Source of the DNA: Bacteroidales bacterium
GTDB lineage: Bacteria; Bacteroidota; Bacteroidia; Bacteroidales; UBA932
NCBI GenBank assembly: GCA_017399905.1
Contig: JAFQAR010000048.1
Span: 42,224 to 106,223, forward strand
Direction of reading: 5' to 3'
DNA length: 64,000 nucleotides
Each line of letters starts with the position of its first letter. The first letter of the stretch is position 1. This document shows, in pieces, positions 8,016-16,086 of the stretch. Below the pieces are notes generated by a model, which searched no databases, was not told the DNA's origin, and was given only the letters and a program-made list of their open reading frames with translations. The translations under genes were made by a program, and so were the position numbers.

Positions 8016-8927
8016 ATGGGACTTATTCAATGTAATGATGTCTGCAAGAGCTTCGGTGAGAAGGTGGCTCTGGACCATGTGTCCGTCGACATCCCGAAAG
8101 GTAAGATTTTCGGCCTTCTTGGCCCTAACGGTGCCGGAAAGACCACACTTATCCGTATCATCAACCGTATAACAATCCCCAACAGCGGTTCAGTGCTTTT
8201 CAATGACCGCCCGATTACTCAGGATGACGTCGAGAAGATCGGCTATCTTCCTGAAGAAAGAGGCCTCTATCGTAAGATGAAGGTCGGCGATCAGGCCATG
8301 TACTTTGCCCAGCTCAAAGGAATGAGCGCCAGAGATGCGGCGAGGGAACTCAAGAAATGGTTCGTCCGCTTCGGCATAGAAAGCTGGTGGAACAAGAAGG
8401 TGGAGGAACTGTCAAAAGGTATGGCTCAGAAGGTACAGTTCATAACGACTGTCGTCCATAATCCATCCCTGCTCATTCTTGACGAGCCTTTCTCTGGCTT
8501 TGACCCTGTCAACGCTCAGCTGATCAGGGAAGAGATACTCCGTTTAAAGGATGAAGGTGCTACGATAATCCTTTCAACACACAACATGGAGTCTGTCGAA
8601 GAGCTGTGCGACAATATCGCCCTCATCAACAAGTCTCATGTCGTTATCACCGGTGGAGTGGATGAGATCAGGCGCAAGTATGGCAACAACAATGTGGAAC
8701 TTGTCTATACGGGAACAGCCCTCAAACCGGCTGCAGGCGTCTTCGATATCCTTTCCGACAATGATGATGCAGGACGTCATACTGCCGTCCTTGCCCTGGA
8801 AAGCGGATATGATACCAATAAGGCACTCCGTGAAATACTTCTGCAGGACGTGACCGTCAATTCGTTCAAGGAACTTGTTCCGAGAATGAATGATATTTTC
8901 ATCAAACTTGTAACTGAGGAGGAATAA
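8016..8927 (+). CDS. ABC transporter ATP-binding protein, NatA-like
   Basis: A 303-residue ATPase for an ABC-2 type exporter. Walker A 'GLLGPNGAGKTT' is near residue 37, the signature is the variant 'ELSKGMAQKVQF', Walker B is 'LLILDEPFSGFDP', and the H-loop is 'STHNMESVEEL'. The C-terminal ~80 residues form the DUF4162-type accessory domain seen in NatA relatives. It sits 6 bp after holA and 3 bp before the permease, so the pair forms one transporter. The exported substrate is unknown; NatAB relatives have been linked to sodium or drug efflux. Confidence 0.92.
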   Translation: MGLIQCNDVCKSFGEKVALDHVSVDIPKGKIFGLLGPNGAGKTTLIRIINRITIPNSGSVLFNDRPITQDDVEKIGYLPEERGLYRKMKVGDQAMYFAQLKGMSARDAARELKKWFVRFGIESWWNKKVEELSKGMAQKVQFITTVVHNPSLLILDEPFSGFDPVNAQLIREEILRLKDEGATIILSTHNMESVEELCDNIALINKSHVVITGGVDEIRRKYGNNNVELVYTGTALKPAAGVFDILSDNDDAGRHTAVLALESGYDTNKALREILLQDVTVNSFKELVPRMNDIFIKLVTEEE

Positions 8928-8930
8928 CGT

Positions 8931-10292
8931 ATGAAGATAAGAAACATCAAGACCATCATTTCGCGCGAATATATGACCCGTGTCAGGAAGAAGTCTTTCC
9001 TTCTGACGACATTCCTCGTGCCTGTGCTCTTTGCCGCCATGTGCATCCTTCCGAGTGTTATCATGCTTATGGCCAAGGATTCCGACAAGAAGGTAGCGGT
9101 TGTGGATCAGTCCGGCATAGTCATGCCATATCTTGCCGATACTGAATCTGTGGATTATACCGATTATTCTACCGTGCCGGTCGATTCGATGAAGGCTTCA
9201 TTTGAATCTCTCGGTCTGGATGCCCTTGTGGTCATATCGCCCATCGATTCAGTAGCAAAGACTGTCAGCGTTTCTTCATATTCTGCAAAGCCGCTGACAA
9301 TCGAGCTTGAAGAAGGCGTATGCTCAAAGGTAAATGATGCCGTTGAGGACTATCGTCTTGCCCAGTATGACATTTCCGACCTCAGGCAGATCATGGACAG
9401 CATCAAGTCTGACGTGTCGATGTCTACCTATATCCTCGGAGAATCAGGCGAAGAGAAGATAACCTCTTCCGAGGTGTATATGATGATATCCATGGTGTTG
9501 TCAATAATAATCTATATGTTCATCGCCATGTTCTCCGGTATGGTCATGCAGAGTGTCATCGAAGAGAAGGCCAGCAGAGTCGTCGAGGTGCTGGTGTCAT
9601 CCGTAAAGGCAACGGAACTCATGTTCGGAAAGATCATCGGTGTGGCATGCGTAGCCCTTACTCAGTTCTTCCTGTGGATAGTCCTGACCCTGGTTCTGGT
9701 CGGCGGTTTTTCAGCATTCGTCGGATTCGACTCTCTCATGGGTGATCCGGCTCAGACTGAGCAGATGATGGAGATGACGGCCCAGATGGGAGGCGTCGAT
9801 ATGGCTGAAATGACTGCCTCCATGCAGGAACAGGAGGGAATGGGCGCTGTTCTCAATACCCTCAGGGACATCAACTGGGCACAGATGATCATTGCATTCG
9901 TTGTATATTTTGCCCTTGGCTACCTTCTCTATGCTTCATTCTTCGCGGCAATCGGTTCTGCAGTTGAGAATGAGGCTGATACCAATCAGCTGCAGATGCC
10001 AGTGACGGTTCCTCTGCTCCTGGCTTTCCTGATTGCAATTTATGCATTCAATGCTCCGGACAGTCCTGTCGTATGGTGGGGATCCATGATTCCTTTCACT
10101 TCTCCGATAGTCATGCTGGCGCGTATCCCGTTCGGCGTTCCGATGTGGGAACTGGTTCTTTCCATCGTCCTTCTTGTGCTTACATTCATAGGCTGCGGCT
10201 GGGCTTCGGCAAAGATATATAAGATCGGTATCCTTATGTTCGGAAAGAAGACTACTTTCAAGGATTTGTGGAAGTGGCTGAGACAGAACTGA
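8931..10292 (+). CDS. ABC-2 family transporter permease, NatB-like
   Basis: A 453-residue membrane protein. One hydrophobic helix is near residues 20-45, followed by a ~130-residue extracytoplasmic domain. A block of five helices begins around residue 180 ('MISMVLSIIIYMFIAMFSGMV'), then the typical 'VIEEKASRVVEVLVSSVKATELMFGKI' cytosolic loop. A methionine-rich insert of about 50 residues (residues ~270-315) separates helices 3 and 4. This is the ABC2_membrane_3 layout. Together with the preceding ATPase it would form a homodimeric-permease exporter in the inner membrane. Confidence 0.9.
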   Translation: MKIRNIKTIISREYMTRVRKKSFLLTTFLVPVLFAAMCILPSVIMLMAKDSDKKVAVVDQSGIVMPYLADTESVDYTDYSTVPVDSMKASFESLGLDALVVISPIDSVAKTVSVSSYSAKPLTIELEEGVCSKVNDAVEDYRLAQYDISDLRQIMDSIKSDVSMSTYILGESGEEKITSSEVYMMISMVLSIIIYMFIAMFSGMVMQSVIEEKASRVVEVLVSSVKATELMFGKIIGVACVALTQFFLWIVLTLVLVGGFSAFVGFDSLMGDPAQTEQMMEMTAQMGGVDMAEMTASMQEQEGMGAVLNTLRDINWAQMIIAFVVYFALGYLLYASFFAAIGSAVENEADTNQLQMPVTVPLLLAFLIAIYAFNAPDSPVVWWGSMIPFTSPIVMLARIPFGVPMWELVLSIVLLVLTFIGCGWASAKIYKIGILMFGKKTTFKDLWKWLRQN

Positions 10293-10313
10293 TTGTAAAT
10301 GAATTGACCTGAT

Positions 10314-11165
10314 ATGAAGAGATTCTTGCTTATTGTTGCCCTTTCTTCTTGCGCTCTCATGTCCGCTCATGCGCAGGAGTATGAATGGAAGCATGTGGAG
10401 ATGGACGGCAGCAGGACCGGATGTACATCCCCGTCCAAGGACAATGTCCCGCAAGCTGTCGGTACGATAAAGAGGGGAGTGTATACTGCTCCAAACGGAA
10501 AAGTCTACAGGAGATGCTCTGCTGCAGCCAGGACTGCGCGTGTCGTGCTTGATGCCCAGCCGGTGATGGCGGGAGTCAAGGATGTGATAGCTTATTCTAC
10601 AGAAACCATGGCCGCGACATATCCGGAAAGTGCGCTTTCAAACTGGTTCATCGATATACTGATGGCCAAGACAGAAGCCCTTGCCGGCAGGAAAGTGCAT
10701 ATAGGTATTACGAATTTCGGAGGTATCAGGGTCGATATGCCGAAGGGAGACGTCATTCTTGATGACATGCTTTCGATGTTTCCGTTCAGAAACACTCTCG
10801 TTTATGTGGAACATACCGGAAAGCAGATCCGTTCTTTCCTTGAGCTGATGGCTGCGAACAGGTTCGAGGTTCTTGGAGGTGTCAGGGTCGTTGCAGAGGA
10901 CGGCAAGCTTGTGTCGGTAGAGATAGATGGTGAACCTCTTGATGACGATAAGGTCTACGGACTTGCCACGATTTCCTTCCTGCTGAAAGGAGGAGACGGA
11001 CTGTCGCTTGACCATAATGCCTTGTATGTCCTTGATTTCGAGGATGTTCAGATCATTGATGCCGTGCTGGAACATGTGCTTGCTGAGACAGCGGCAGGCC
11101 GTCCTATCGAATATAAGACAGACGGACGTGTGGTTATCAGAAATACAAAGGAGGAAGGACGATGA
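10314..11165 (+). CDS. Secreted 5'-nucleotidase C-terminal-domain protein
   Basis: A 283-residue protein with a signal peptide (cleavage about 'SAHAQ', residues 17-21) and then only the substrate-binding C-terminal domain of UshA-type 5'-nucleotidases. Landmarks are 'GITNFGGIRVDMPKGDV', 'MFPFRNTLVYVEHTGKQI' and 'KGGDGLSL'. It lacks the metallophosphatase domain, which is encoded by the next gene; the two overlap by 4 bp (ATGA). The pair therefore looks like one periplasmic nucleotidase split into two polypeptides, with the C-terminal half encoded first. Partners and substrate range (nucleoside 5'-monophosphates, UDP-sugars, 2',3'-cyclic nucleotides) are inferred from the family. Confidence 0.88.
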   Translation: MKRFLLIVALSSCALMSAHAQEYEWKHVEMDGSRTGCTSPSKDNVPQAVGTIKRGVYTAPNGKVYRRCSAAARTARVVLDAQPVMAGVKDVIAYSTETMAATYPESALSNWFIDILMAKTEALAGRKVHIGITNFGGIRVDMPKGDVILDDMLSMFPFRNTLVYVEHTGKQIRSFLELMAANRFEVLGGVRVVAEDGKLVSVEIDGEPLDDDKVYGLATISFLLKGGDGLSLDHNALYVLDFEDVQIIDAVLEHVLAETAAGRPIEYKTDGRVVIRNTKEEGR

Positions 11166-11971
11166 GAAGTGTGCTTGCAGTTATTATGGCGACATTGATT
11201 TCTGTCGTCGCTTCATATGCTCAGGAACTTACCATCCTTCATGTGAATGATACCCATAGCCATATCGATCCGCAGCGTTCCGGAAAGTATGCCGGCCGCG
11301 GTGGAGTAATAGAGCAGGCTGTATATATAGACAGCGTGAGAGCTGTGGAGGGAAGACGCAATGTGCTTCTTCTGCACGCCGGTGACTTTGGTCAGGGTAC
11401 GTCTTATTTCAAACAGATGAACGGAGATATAGAGATCGATGTGATGAATGCACATGGTTTTGACGTTGTATGTCTCGGTAATCATGAGTTTGACAATGGT
11501 GTGGATGAGCTTGCCCGCAGGCTTGCCGATCTCGACGCTGATGTTGTCTGCTCAAACTACGACTTCAGCTCTTCTGCATTGGAAAAGCATGTCAAGCCAT
11601 ATGTGATCGTCAGAAGGGCCGGACTGAAGATAGGAATCTTCGGTCTGCTTACAGATATCTCGAAAGTCGTCGAAAAAAGTATCGCTGATGCTTTTGAATA
11701 TCAGGACCCTGCAGAAGTGGCGAACCGTTATGCAGCCTTTTTGCGTGACGAGAAGAAGTGCGATATGGTGATCTGCCTTTCTCATCTCGGATATGAAGAG
11801 GATAAGGAACTGGCTTCAGCTGTACGTAATATGGACCTTATTGTTGGAGGACATACCCATACCCTTCTCCATAAGAAGCAGATTGTCAAGGATCCCGATG
11901 GCAAGGATGTAGTTGTCGTCCAGAACTGGAAGTGGGGACTTAATGTCGGACATCTTTCCGTGAAATATTGA
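11162..11971 (+). CDS. Secreted 5'-nucleotidase N-terminal metallophosphatase domain protein
   Basis: A 269-residue protein with a signal peptide ending at 'SYAQE' and a complete calcineurin-like metallophosphatase domain. The metal ligands are visible: 'HVNDTHSHID' (D-x-H), 'LHAGDFGQGT', 'CLGNHEFDNG', 'SHLGYEED' and 'GGHTHTLL'. It ends where the UshA C-terminal domain would begin, and that domain is the preceding gene. Active enzyme probably needs both chains in the periplasm. It ends 6 bp before mntP. The split appears to be a natural two-gene form, since both halves have their own signal peptide and intact frames. Confidence 0.9.
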   Translation: MRSVLAVIMATLISVVASYAQELTILHVNDTHSHIDPQRSGKYAGRGGVIEQAVYIDSVRAVEGRRNVLLLHAGDFGQGTSYFKQMNGDIEIDVMNAHGFDVVCLGNHEFDNGVDELARRLADLDADVVCSNYDFSSSALEKHVKPYVIVRRAGLKIGIFGLLTDISKVVEKSIADAFEYQDPAEVANRYAAFLRDEKKCDMVICLSHLGYEEDKELASAVRNMDLIVGGHTHTLLHKKQIVKDPDGKDVVVVQNWKWGLNVGHLSVKY

Positions 11972-11977
11972 TCTGAC

Positions 11978-12538
11978 ATGGTACTGGCGGAATTGCTGAT
12001 AATCGCGATAGGGGTGTCAATGGATGCTTTTGCCGTATCCATATGCAAAGGTCTCTCAGTCTGCAGCATCAAGCCTCGTCATGCTGGAGCAACGGCTTTA
12101 TGGTTTGGTGGATTTCAGGCTCTGATGCCTCTGGTGGGATATTTCCTTGGAGTCAGCTTTGCCGATTTCGTCTCTTCGGTCGACCATTGGATCGCATTCA
12201 TCCTTCTTGGTGTGATCGGTGGCAATATGATCAAGGAATCATGCAGCAAGGATGAGACGGAACTCAATCCGGATTTTTCCTTCAGGACCATGCTGGCGAT
12301 GGCGCTGGCTACAAGCATTGATGCTCTTGCCATAGGTGTGTCATTCGCTTTCCTCAAGGTGAATATATGGCCGGCGATCCTGCTCATCGGTCTCACTACC
12401 GCTGTATTTTCAGCTGCAGGAGTCTATATCGGCAATGTGTTCGGAAGCAGATATAAGTCAAAGGCCGAGTTTGCCGGAGGATTCATACTGATTTCAATGG
12501 GCTTGAAGATCCTTCTCGAGCATACGCTGGGTGCATAG
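11978..12538 (+). CDS. mntP: Manganese efflux pump MntP
   Basis: A 186-residue protein with six predicted transmembrane helices in two inverted three-helix repeats. Each repeat carries the family's acidic motif: 'GVSMDAFAVSICKG' at residues ~12-25 and 'ATSIDALAIGVSFA' in the second half. These aspartates are required for Mn2+ export in MntP. No yybP-ykoY riboswitch-like leader is visible because the gene sits inside the holA operon. Its last 45 bases overlap the end of the convergent methyltransferase gene, and the operon terminator lies inside that gene. Confidence 0.92.
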   Translation: MVLAELLIIAIGVSMDAFAVSICKGLSVCSIKPRHAGATALWFGGFQALMPLVGYFLGVSFADFVSSVDHWIAFILLGVIGGNMIKESCSKDETELNPDFSFRTMLAMALATSIDALAIGVSFAFLKVNIWPAILLIGLTTAVFSAAGVYIGNVFGSRYKSKAEFAGGFILISMGLKILLEHTLGA

Positions 12539-13768
12539 CAGCAGGTTGCCGTATACATCCGAATGTAAACCGAATATATGTGCGTCATCTCCTGAGGTGA
12601 CGCACAGCTTTTTTCTGAGAGTCTCCGTGTCGATCTGTATGTTTCTGGCGGTAACTTCAGCTTTTCTGTATTTCTCCGAAACCTTTCTGATGCTTTTCTT
12701 GTCAAGCCTGTCTGTTTCAAGTATCAGATATACTTTTCCGAATCTGCATAATCCGGAGGCTTTCACCCTGTCTTCAGTAATGTAGTAATGAGTGGATCTG
12801 CCAAGTTTTGAGACTCCGAAGAAGCTTGATATCATGTTGAACGGACTGGCTTTCATCAGGGATTTTCCCGGTTCGAAAAGGAACAGGCCGTTTCCGGCTG
12901 GAATGTCTTTCCCATTCTGGTATATGGCAGCCCTGCTCTCCTTTTCTTCCTGTTGTGTGAATGTGAAGGGGATATTATATGTGCTGTTGTCTATCTCTAT
13001 GGGAATTATGCTGTATGTACCTTCCCATTCCCTGTCCATCCATACAAGAAGTTCCTTACATTCTCCTCCTGCAGATACTATGTGAACTTCCCTGCACCTG
13101 TTGCCTAATCTTCCGCATACCATGGTTATGTCAGCCATTGGAGACAGCTTGATGAGGATGTGGCGGGAAATTTCGAACATCTGCTCCTTCATGGTCAGGA
13201 CATCAGGTGTACATTCTTCTATCAGAAATACTTTCTTTCCTGAAGATGACCTTCTTGCAGGATCGAGATAAATTATGTCTGGTCCGAAGCCGTCAAGGAC
13301 TTCATGTATGTTGTCAGAATCTATGCGGTTCCCGACAACGGTGATGTTGTTTGCGGATAGGACGCCGAAGTTGTATTCAGCAGCCTTGCAGAGCTGACTC
13401 TGCATCTCGTTGTACAATACGGCATCAGCCTTCTGAGAGAAGAACCAGCTGTCGACTCCAAGTCCTCCGGTAAGGTCGGCTATCTTCCATCTTGCCTCGT
13501 TATCTTCCATCGTGACGATCCGTTCCGCGAGCCGGGCTTTATATCCGGCTGTCGCACTGCTACTGCACTGTTCTGCTGATATCCTGTTTGGAAAGACAAG
13601 CTCAGGAATATCGTACCACTCCTGCACCTTGCCGCGAAGCTTTCGTCTGCTTTCGATGCAGTTTACGGCCATTTCTACATCCGTTTCCGGCCATTTATCC
13701 TTATTCAGAATAAGCCTTGTGGTGTCGTCTTCAAGATGTAGTGATACGAATTCCGCCAGTGATTTCAT
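12494..13768 (-). CDS. Class I SAM-dependent methyltransferase with THUMP-like domain (PG_1098 family)
   Basis: A 424-residue protein of the Bacteroidota PG_1098-like family. The middle holds a Rossmann methyltransferase: motif I 'IADLTGGLGVDSWFF' (~residue 92), motif II-like 'VLYNEMQSQ', and 'DIIYLDPARR', the DPPY-like motif IV. An N-terminal helical domain precedes it and a THUMP-like C-terminal RNA-binding domain follows ('GVSKLGRSTHYYI' onward). An RNA methylation role is inferred. The C-terminal tail is encoded within mntP (45-bp overlap), and the last 40 codons contain the mntP terminator hairpin on the other strand. Confidence 0.88.
   Translation of the reverse strand: MKSLAEFVSLHLEDDTTRLILNKDKWPETDVEMAVNCIESRRKLRGKVQEWYDIPELVFPNRISAEQCSSSATAGYKARLAERIVTMEDNEARWKIADLTGGLGVDSWFFSQKADAVLYNEMQSQLCKAAEYNFGVLSANNITVVGNRIDSDNIHEVLDGFGPDIIYLDPARRSSSGKKVFLIEECTPDVLTMKEQMFEISRHILIKLSPMADITMVCGRLGNRCREVHIVSAGGECKELLVWMDREWEGTYSIIPIEIDNSTYNIPFTFTQQEEKESRAAIYQNGKDIPAGNGLFLFEPGKSLMKASPFNMISSFFGVSKLGRSTHYYITEDRVKASGLCRFGKVYLILETDRLDKKSIRKVSEKYRKAEVTARNIQIDTETLRKKLCVTSGDDAHIFGLHSDVYGNLLLCTQRMLEKDLQAH
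12579..12614 (+). terminator. Terminator of the holA-mntP operon, inside the convergent coding sequence
   Basis: TGTGCGTCA (12579-12587) pairs perfectly with TGACGCACA (12598-12606), loop of 10 nt, then GC and six T (12609-12614). The T-tract direction shows that it serves the plus-strand operon ending with mntP. It lies wholly within the minus-strand methyltransferase gene, 40 bp past the mntP stop. Confidence 0.9.
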
Positions 13769-13788
13769 TTTATATGATAATTTTGTTA

Positions 13789-13796
13789 CAAAAATA
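13789..13796 (-). promoter_or_regulatory. Predicted -7 box for the methyltransferase gene
   Basis: Minus strand TATTTTTG matches TAnnTTTG, 20 bp upstream of the start at 13768. It is back to back with the plus-strand box at 13820. Confidence 0.5.
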
Positions 13797-13819
13797 GACT
13801 TTTATCCGATATTATTAAG

Positions 13820-13827
13820 TATATTTG
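13820..13827 (+). promoter_or_regulatory. Predicted -7 box for the phosphomutase gene
   Basis: TATATTTG, full consensus, 53 bp upstream of the ATG at 13881. The leader is longer than in most genes of this window and ends in an A/T-rich stretch, a common arrangement for strongly expressed Bacteroidota genes. Confidence 0.6.
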
Positions 13828-13880
13828 CTTGGATTAGATAACAAATGTCATAAAATATAACAACTAAAACTATAAAAGTT

Positions 13881-15542
13881 ATGGAAAGAGATTTCAGAGA
13901 AGTTGTCCAGAGCTGGCTGGATGGTAATTTCGATGAGGCAACCAAGGCTCAGATCCGTGAGCTTCAGGCTAATGATCCTGTAGGTCTTGAGGATGCGTTT
14001 TACAGAAACCTTGAGTTCGGAACAGGTGGTCTTCGCGGTATCATGGGAGTAGGTACCAACAGAATGAACAAGTACACTGTAGGTATGGCGACTCAGGGTC
14101 TTGCAAATTACATGAAGGCTAATTGCGAAGGTCCTCTGAGTGTGTGCATTTCGTTCGACAGCCGTAACAACAGCCCTGAGTTTGCTCAGATCACGGCCAA
14201 TGTCCTTGCAGCCAACGGAATACATGTCTATATCTTCGACAAGCTTCATCCTATCGCCCTTATGAGTTATTCAGTAAGGACAAAGAAAGCTACTGCCGGT
14301 ATCATGATCACTGCATCTCACAATCCGAAGGAATACAACGGATATAAGGTGTTCTGGTCAGACGGTGCCCAGGTGACATCTCCTGTCGATAAGGATATCG
14401 TCGCTGAGGTAGCAAAGATCACAGATCCTTCTATGGTGAAGTTCGAGCCAGGTGAAGGTGCCGCTCCGATAGAGGTGATGAGTCACGAAATGGACGAGGC
14501 GTATCTCAATGCGGTATCTACCCTCATGCTTTCTCCTGAGGCTGTCGCTGCACATAAGGACATCAAGATCGTTTACACTCCTATCCATGGTTCTGGTGTG
14601 GAGATCGTTCCTGAATTCCTTGCAAAGCTTGGTTTCGAGAATATCTATCACGTTCCTGAGCAGGATGTGGTTGACGGAAATTTCCCTACAGTAATGTCAC
14701 CAAACCCTGAGGAGCCTTCGGCTCTTGCGATGGCTGTCGCAGTGGCTGACAAGGAAGGAGCGGACCTCGTCATGGCTACAGACCCTGATGCTGACCGCCT
14801 TGGTATCGCCGTACGCGACAATGAAGGCAAGATGGTACTTCTCAACGGTAACCAGACAGCATCTATCCTTACATATTATATCCTCCGTCGCTGGTCAGAG
14901 CTCGGAAAGATCGATGGTAACCAGTATATCGTCAAGACTATCGTTACTACAGAACTTCTCCGTGCAATTGCAGAGAAGTATGGTGTAAAGGTATATAACG
15001 TTCTTACTGGCTTCAAGTGGATTGCCGACATCGTAAAGAAGAATGAAGGAAAGACAACATTCGTTTGCGGCGGTGAGGAAAGCTACGGCTTCAATGTAGG
15101 CGAATTCGTACGCGACAAGGACGCTCCGATCTCATGCGCCATGGTTGCAGAGTGTGCTGCATGGGCTGCCGCTCAGGGCAAGACTCTCTATCAGCTCCTT
15201 CAGGATATCTATGCTGAATTCGGCTATTACAAGGAGTCTCTGATCTCTCTCACAAAGAAGGGTAAGGCAGGACTTGAGGAGATTGCAGCAATGATGGTAG
15301 AGTATCGCAACAATCCTCCTAAGGAGATGGCTGGTTCACCTGTAATCAAGGTCGTTGATTACAACAAGCCTGAGGAGACTGGTCTTCCAGCATCAAACGT
15401 ACTTCAGTTCTACAATGAGGCAGGTGATGTTGTTACAGTCCGTCCTTCAGGTACAGAGCCAAAGATCAAGTTCTACTTCGGCATCAAGGGGTCGGATGCA
15501 GATGCGAAGAATGAGGTTCTCAGAGCTCAGTTCAGCAGATAA
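13881..15542 (+). CDS. Phospho-sugar mutase (phosphoglucomutase/phosphomannomutase)
   Basis: A 553-residue alpha-D-phosphohexomutase that interconverts hexose 1- and 6-phosphates. The phosphoserine loop 'ITASHNPKEYNGYK' lies around residue 145, the metal site 'ATDPDADRLGIA' is in domain 2, the sugar-binding 'CGGEESYGF' is in domain 3 and 'VRPSGTEPKIKFYF' in the phosphate-binding domain 4. The length fits the PgcA/PMM-long group. Codon use here and in the next gene is cleaner and more biased than in the neighbours (for example GGT/GCT/CTT with few rare codons), suggesting high expression. It links glycolysis with cell-wall and polysaccharide sugar supply. Confidence 0.93.
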   Translation: MERDFREVVQSWLDGNFDEATKAQIRELQANDPVGLEDAFYRNLEFGTGGLRGIMGVGTNRMNKYTVGMATQGLANYMKANCEGPLSVCISFDSRNNSPEFAQITANVLAANGIHVYIFDKLHPIALMSYSVRTKKATAGIMITASHNPKEYNGYKVFWSDGAQVTSPVDKDIVAEVAKITDPSMVKFEPGEGAAPIEVMSHEMDEAYLNAVSTLMLSPEAVAAHKDIKIVYTPIHGSGVEIVPEFLAKLGFENIYHVPEQDVVDGNFPTVMSPNPEEPSALAMAVAVADKEGADLVMATDPDADRLGIAVRDNEGKMVLLNGNQTASILTYYILRRWSELGKIDGNQYIVKTIVTTELLRAIAEKYGVKVYNVLTGFKWIADIVKKNEGKTTFVCGGEESYGFNVGEFVRDKDAPISCAMVAECAAWAAAQGKTLYQLLQDIYAEFGYYKESLISLTKKGKAGLEEIAAMMVEYRNNPPKEMAGSPVIKVVDYNKPEETGLPASNVLQFYNEAGDVVTVRPSGTEPKIKFYFGIKGSDADAKNEVLRAQFSR

Positions 15543-15576
15543 TAAATTTCATTAATCACTTAATACTTAAAATACT

Positions 15577-15984
15577 ATGGCTTACAAAGTTATCGACATC
15601 GAAGGCGTAGGTGGCGTATACGCAGAAAAACTCAATGCAGCAGGTATCGTTACAGCTGCTCAGCTTCTTGACAAGTGTGCTACTCCTGCTGGCCGCAAGG
15701 CTCTTGAGGAGGAGACTGAAATCTCTGGCAAACTTATTCTCAGATGGTGCAACCATGCTGACCTTTTCCGTGTAAAGGGAGTAGGCCCTCAGTTCGCTGA
15801 GCTTCTTGAGGCTGCTGGTGTTGACACCGTAAAGGAACTTGCACATCGTAAGGCTGAGAATCTCGCAGCAAAGATGCTTGAGGTCAACGCAGAGAAGAAG
15901 CTCGTTCGCCGTGTGCCTGTAGTTGTTGAGGTTCAGAAGATGGTTGATTATGCTAAGGAACTTCCAGGTGTCCTTACTTATTAA
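15577..15984 (+). CDS. DUF4332 helix-hairpin-helix protein
   Basis: A 135-residue protein with two tandem helix-hairpin-helix-like units: 'DIEGVGGVYAEKLNAAGI' near the N-terminus and 'RVKGVGPQFAELLEAAGV' in the middle. This pattern defines DUF4332, related to the tandem HhH repeats that contact nucleic acid backbones. It has no signal peptide or membrane segment. It follows the phosphomutase by 34 bp, shares its biased codon use, and is followed by a terminator, so the two form a transcription unit. The function is unknown; a nucleic-acid-binding role is inference from the fold. Confidence 0.82.
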   Translation: MAYKVIDIEGVGGVYAEKLNAAGIVTAAQLLDKCATPAGRKALEEETEISGKLILRWCNHADLFRVKGVGPQFAELLEAAGVDTVKELAHRKAENLAAKMLEVNAEKKLVRRVPVVVEVQKMVDYAKELPGVLTY

Positions 15985-16002
15985 TCCTGAAATATGAATC
16001 AG

Positions 16003-16035
16003 AGCGGTCTTGTCATCGGCAAGGCCGCTTTTTTT
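16003..16035 (+). terminator. Rho-independent terminator after the DUF4332 gene
   Basis: AGCGGTCTTG (16003-16012) pairs with CAAGGCCGCT (16020-16029) with one G-T pair, followed by a run of seven T. A long spurious reading of the next gene from 15994 would run through this hairpin and is discounted. Confidence 0.88.
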
Positions 16036-16086
16036 GTGCTGGCCCATTCCTTGCTATACTGCTTTCAGTTTTTAATGATTATAAAT

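Noticed and set aside
15994-16086. A 31-codon N-terminal extension of the choloylglycine-hydrolase-like gene
   Set aside because: It would be translated through a rho-independent terminator and would bury the signal peptide.
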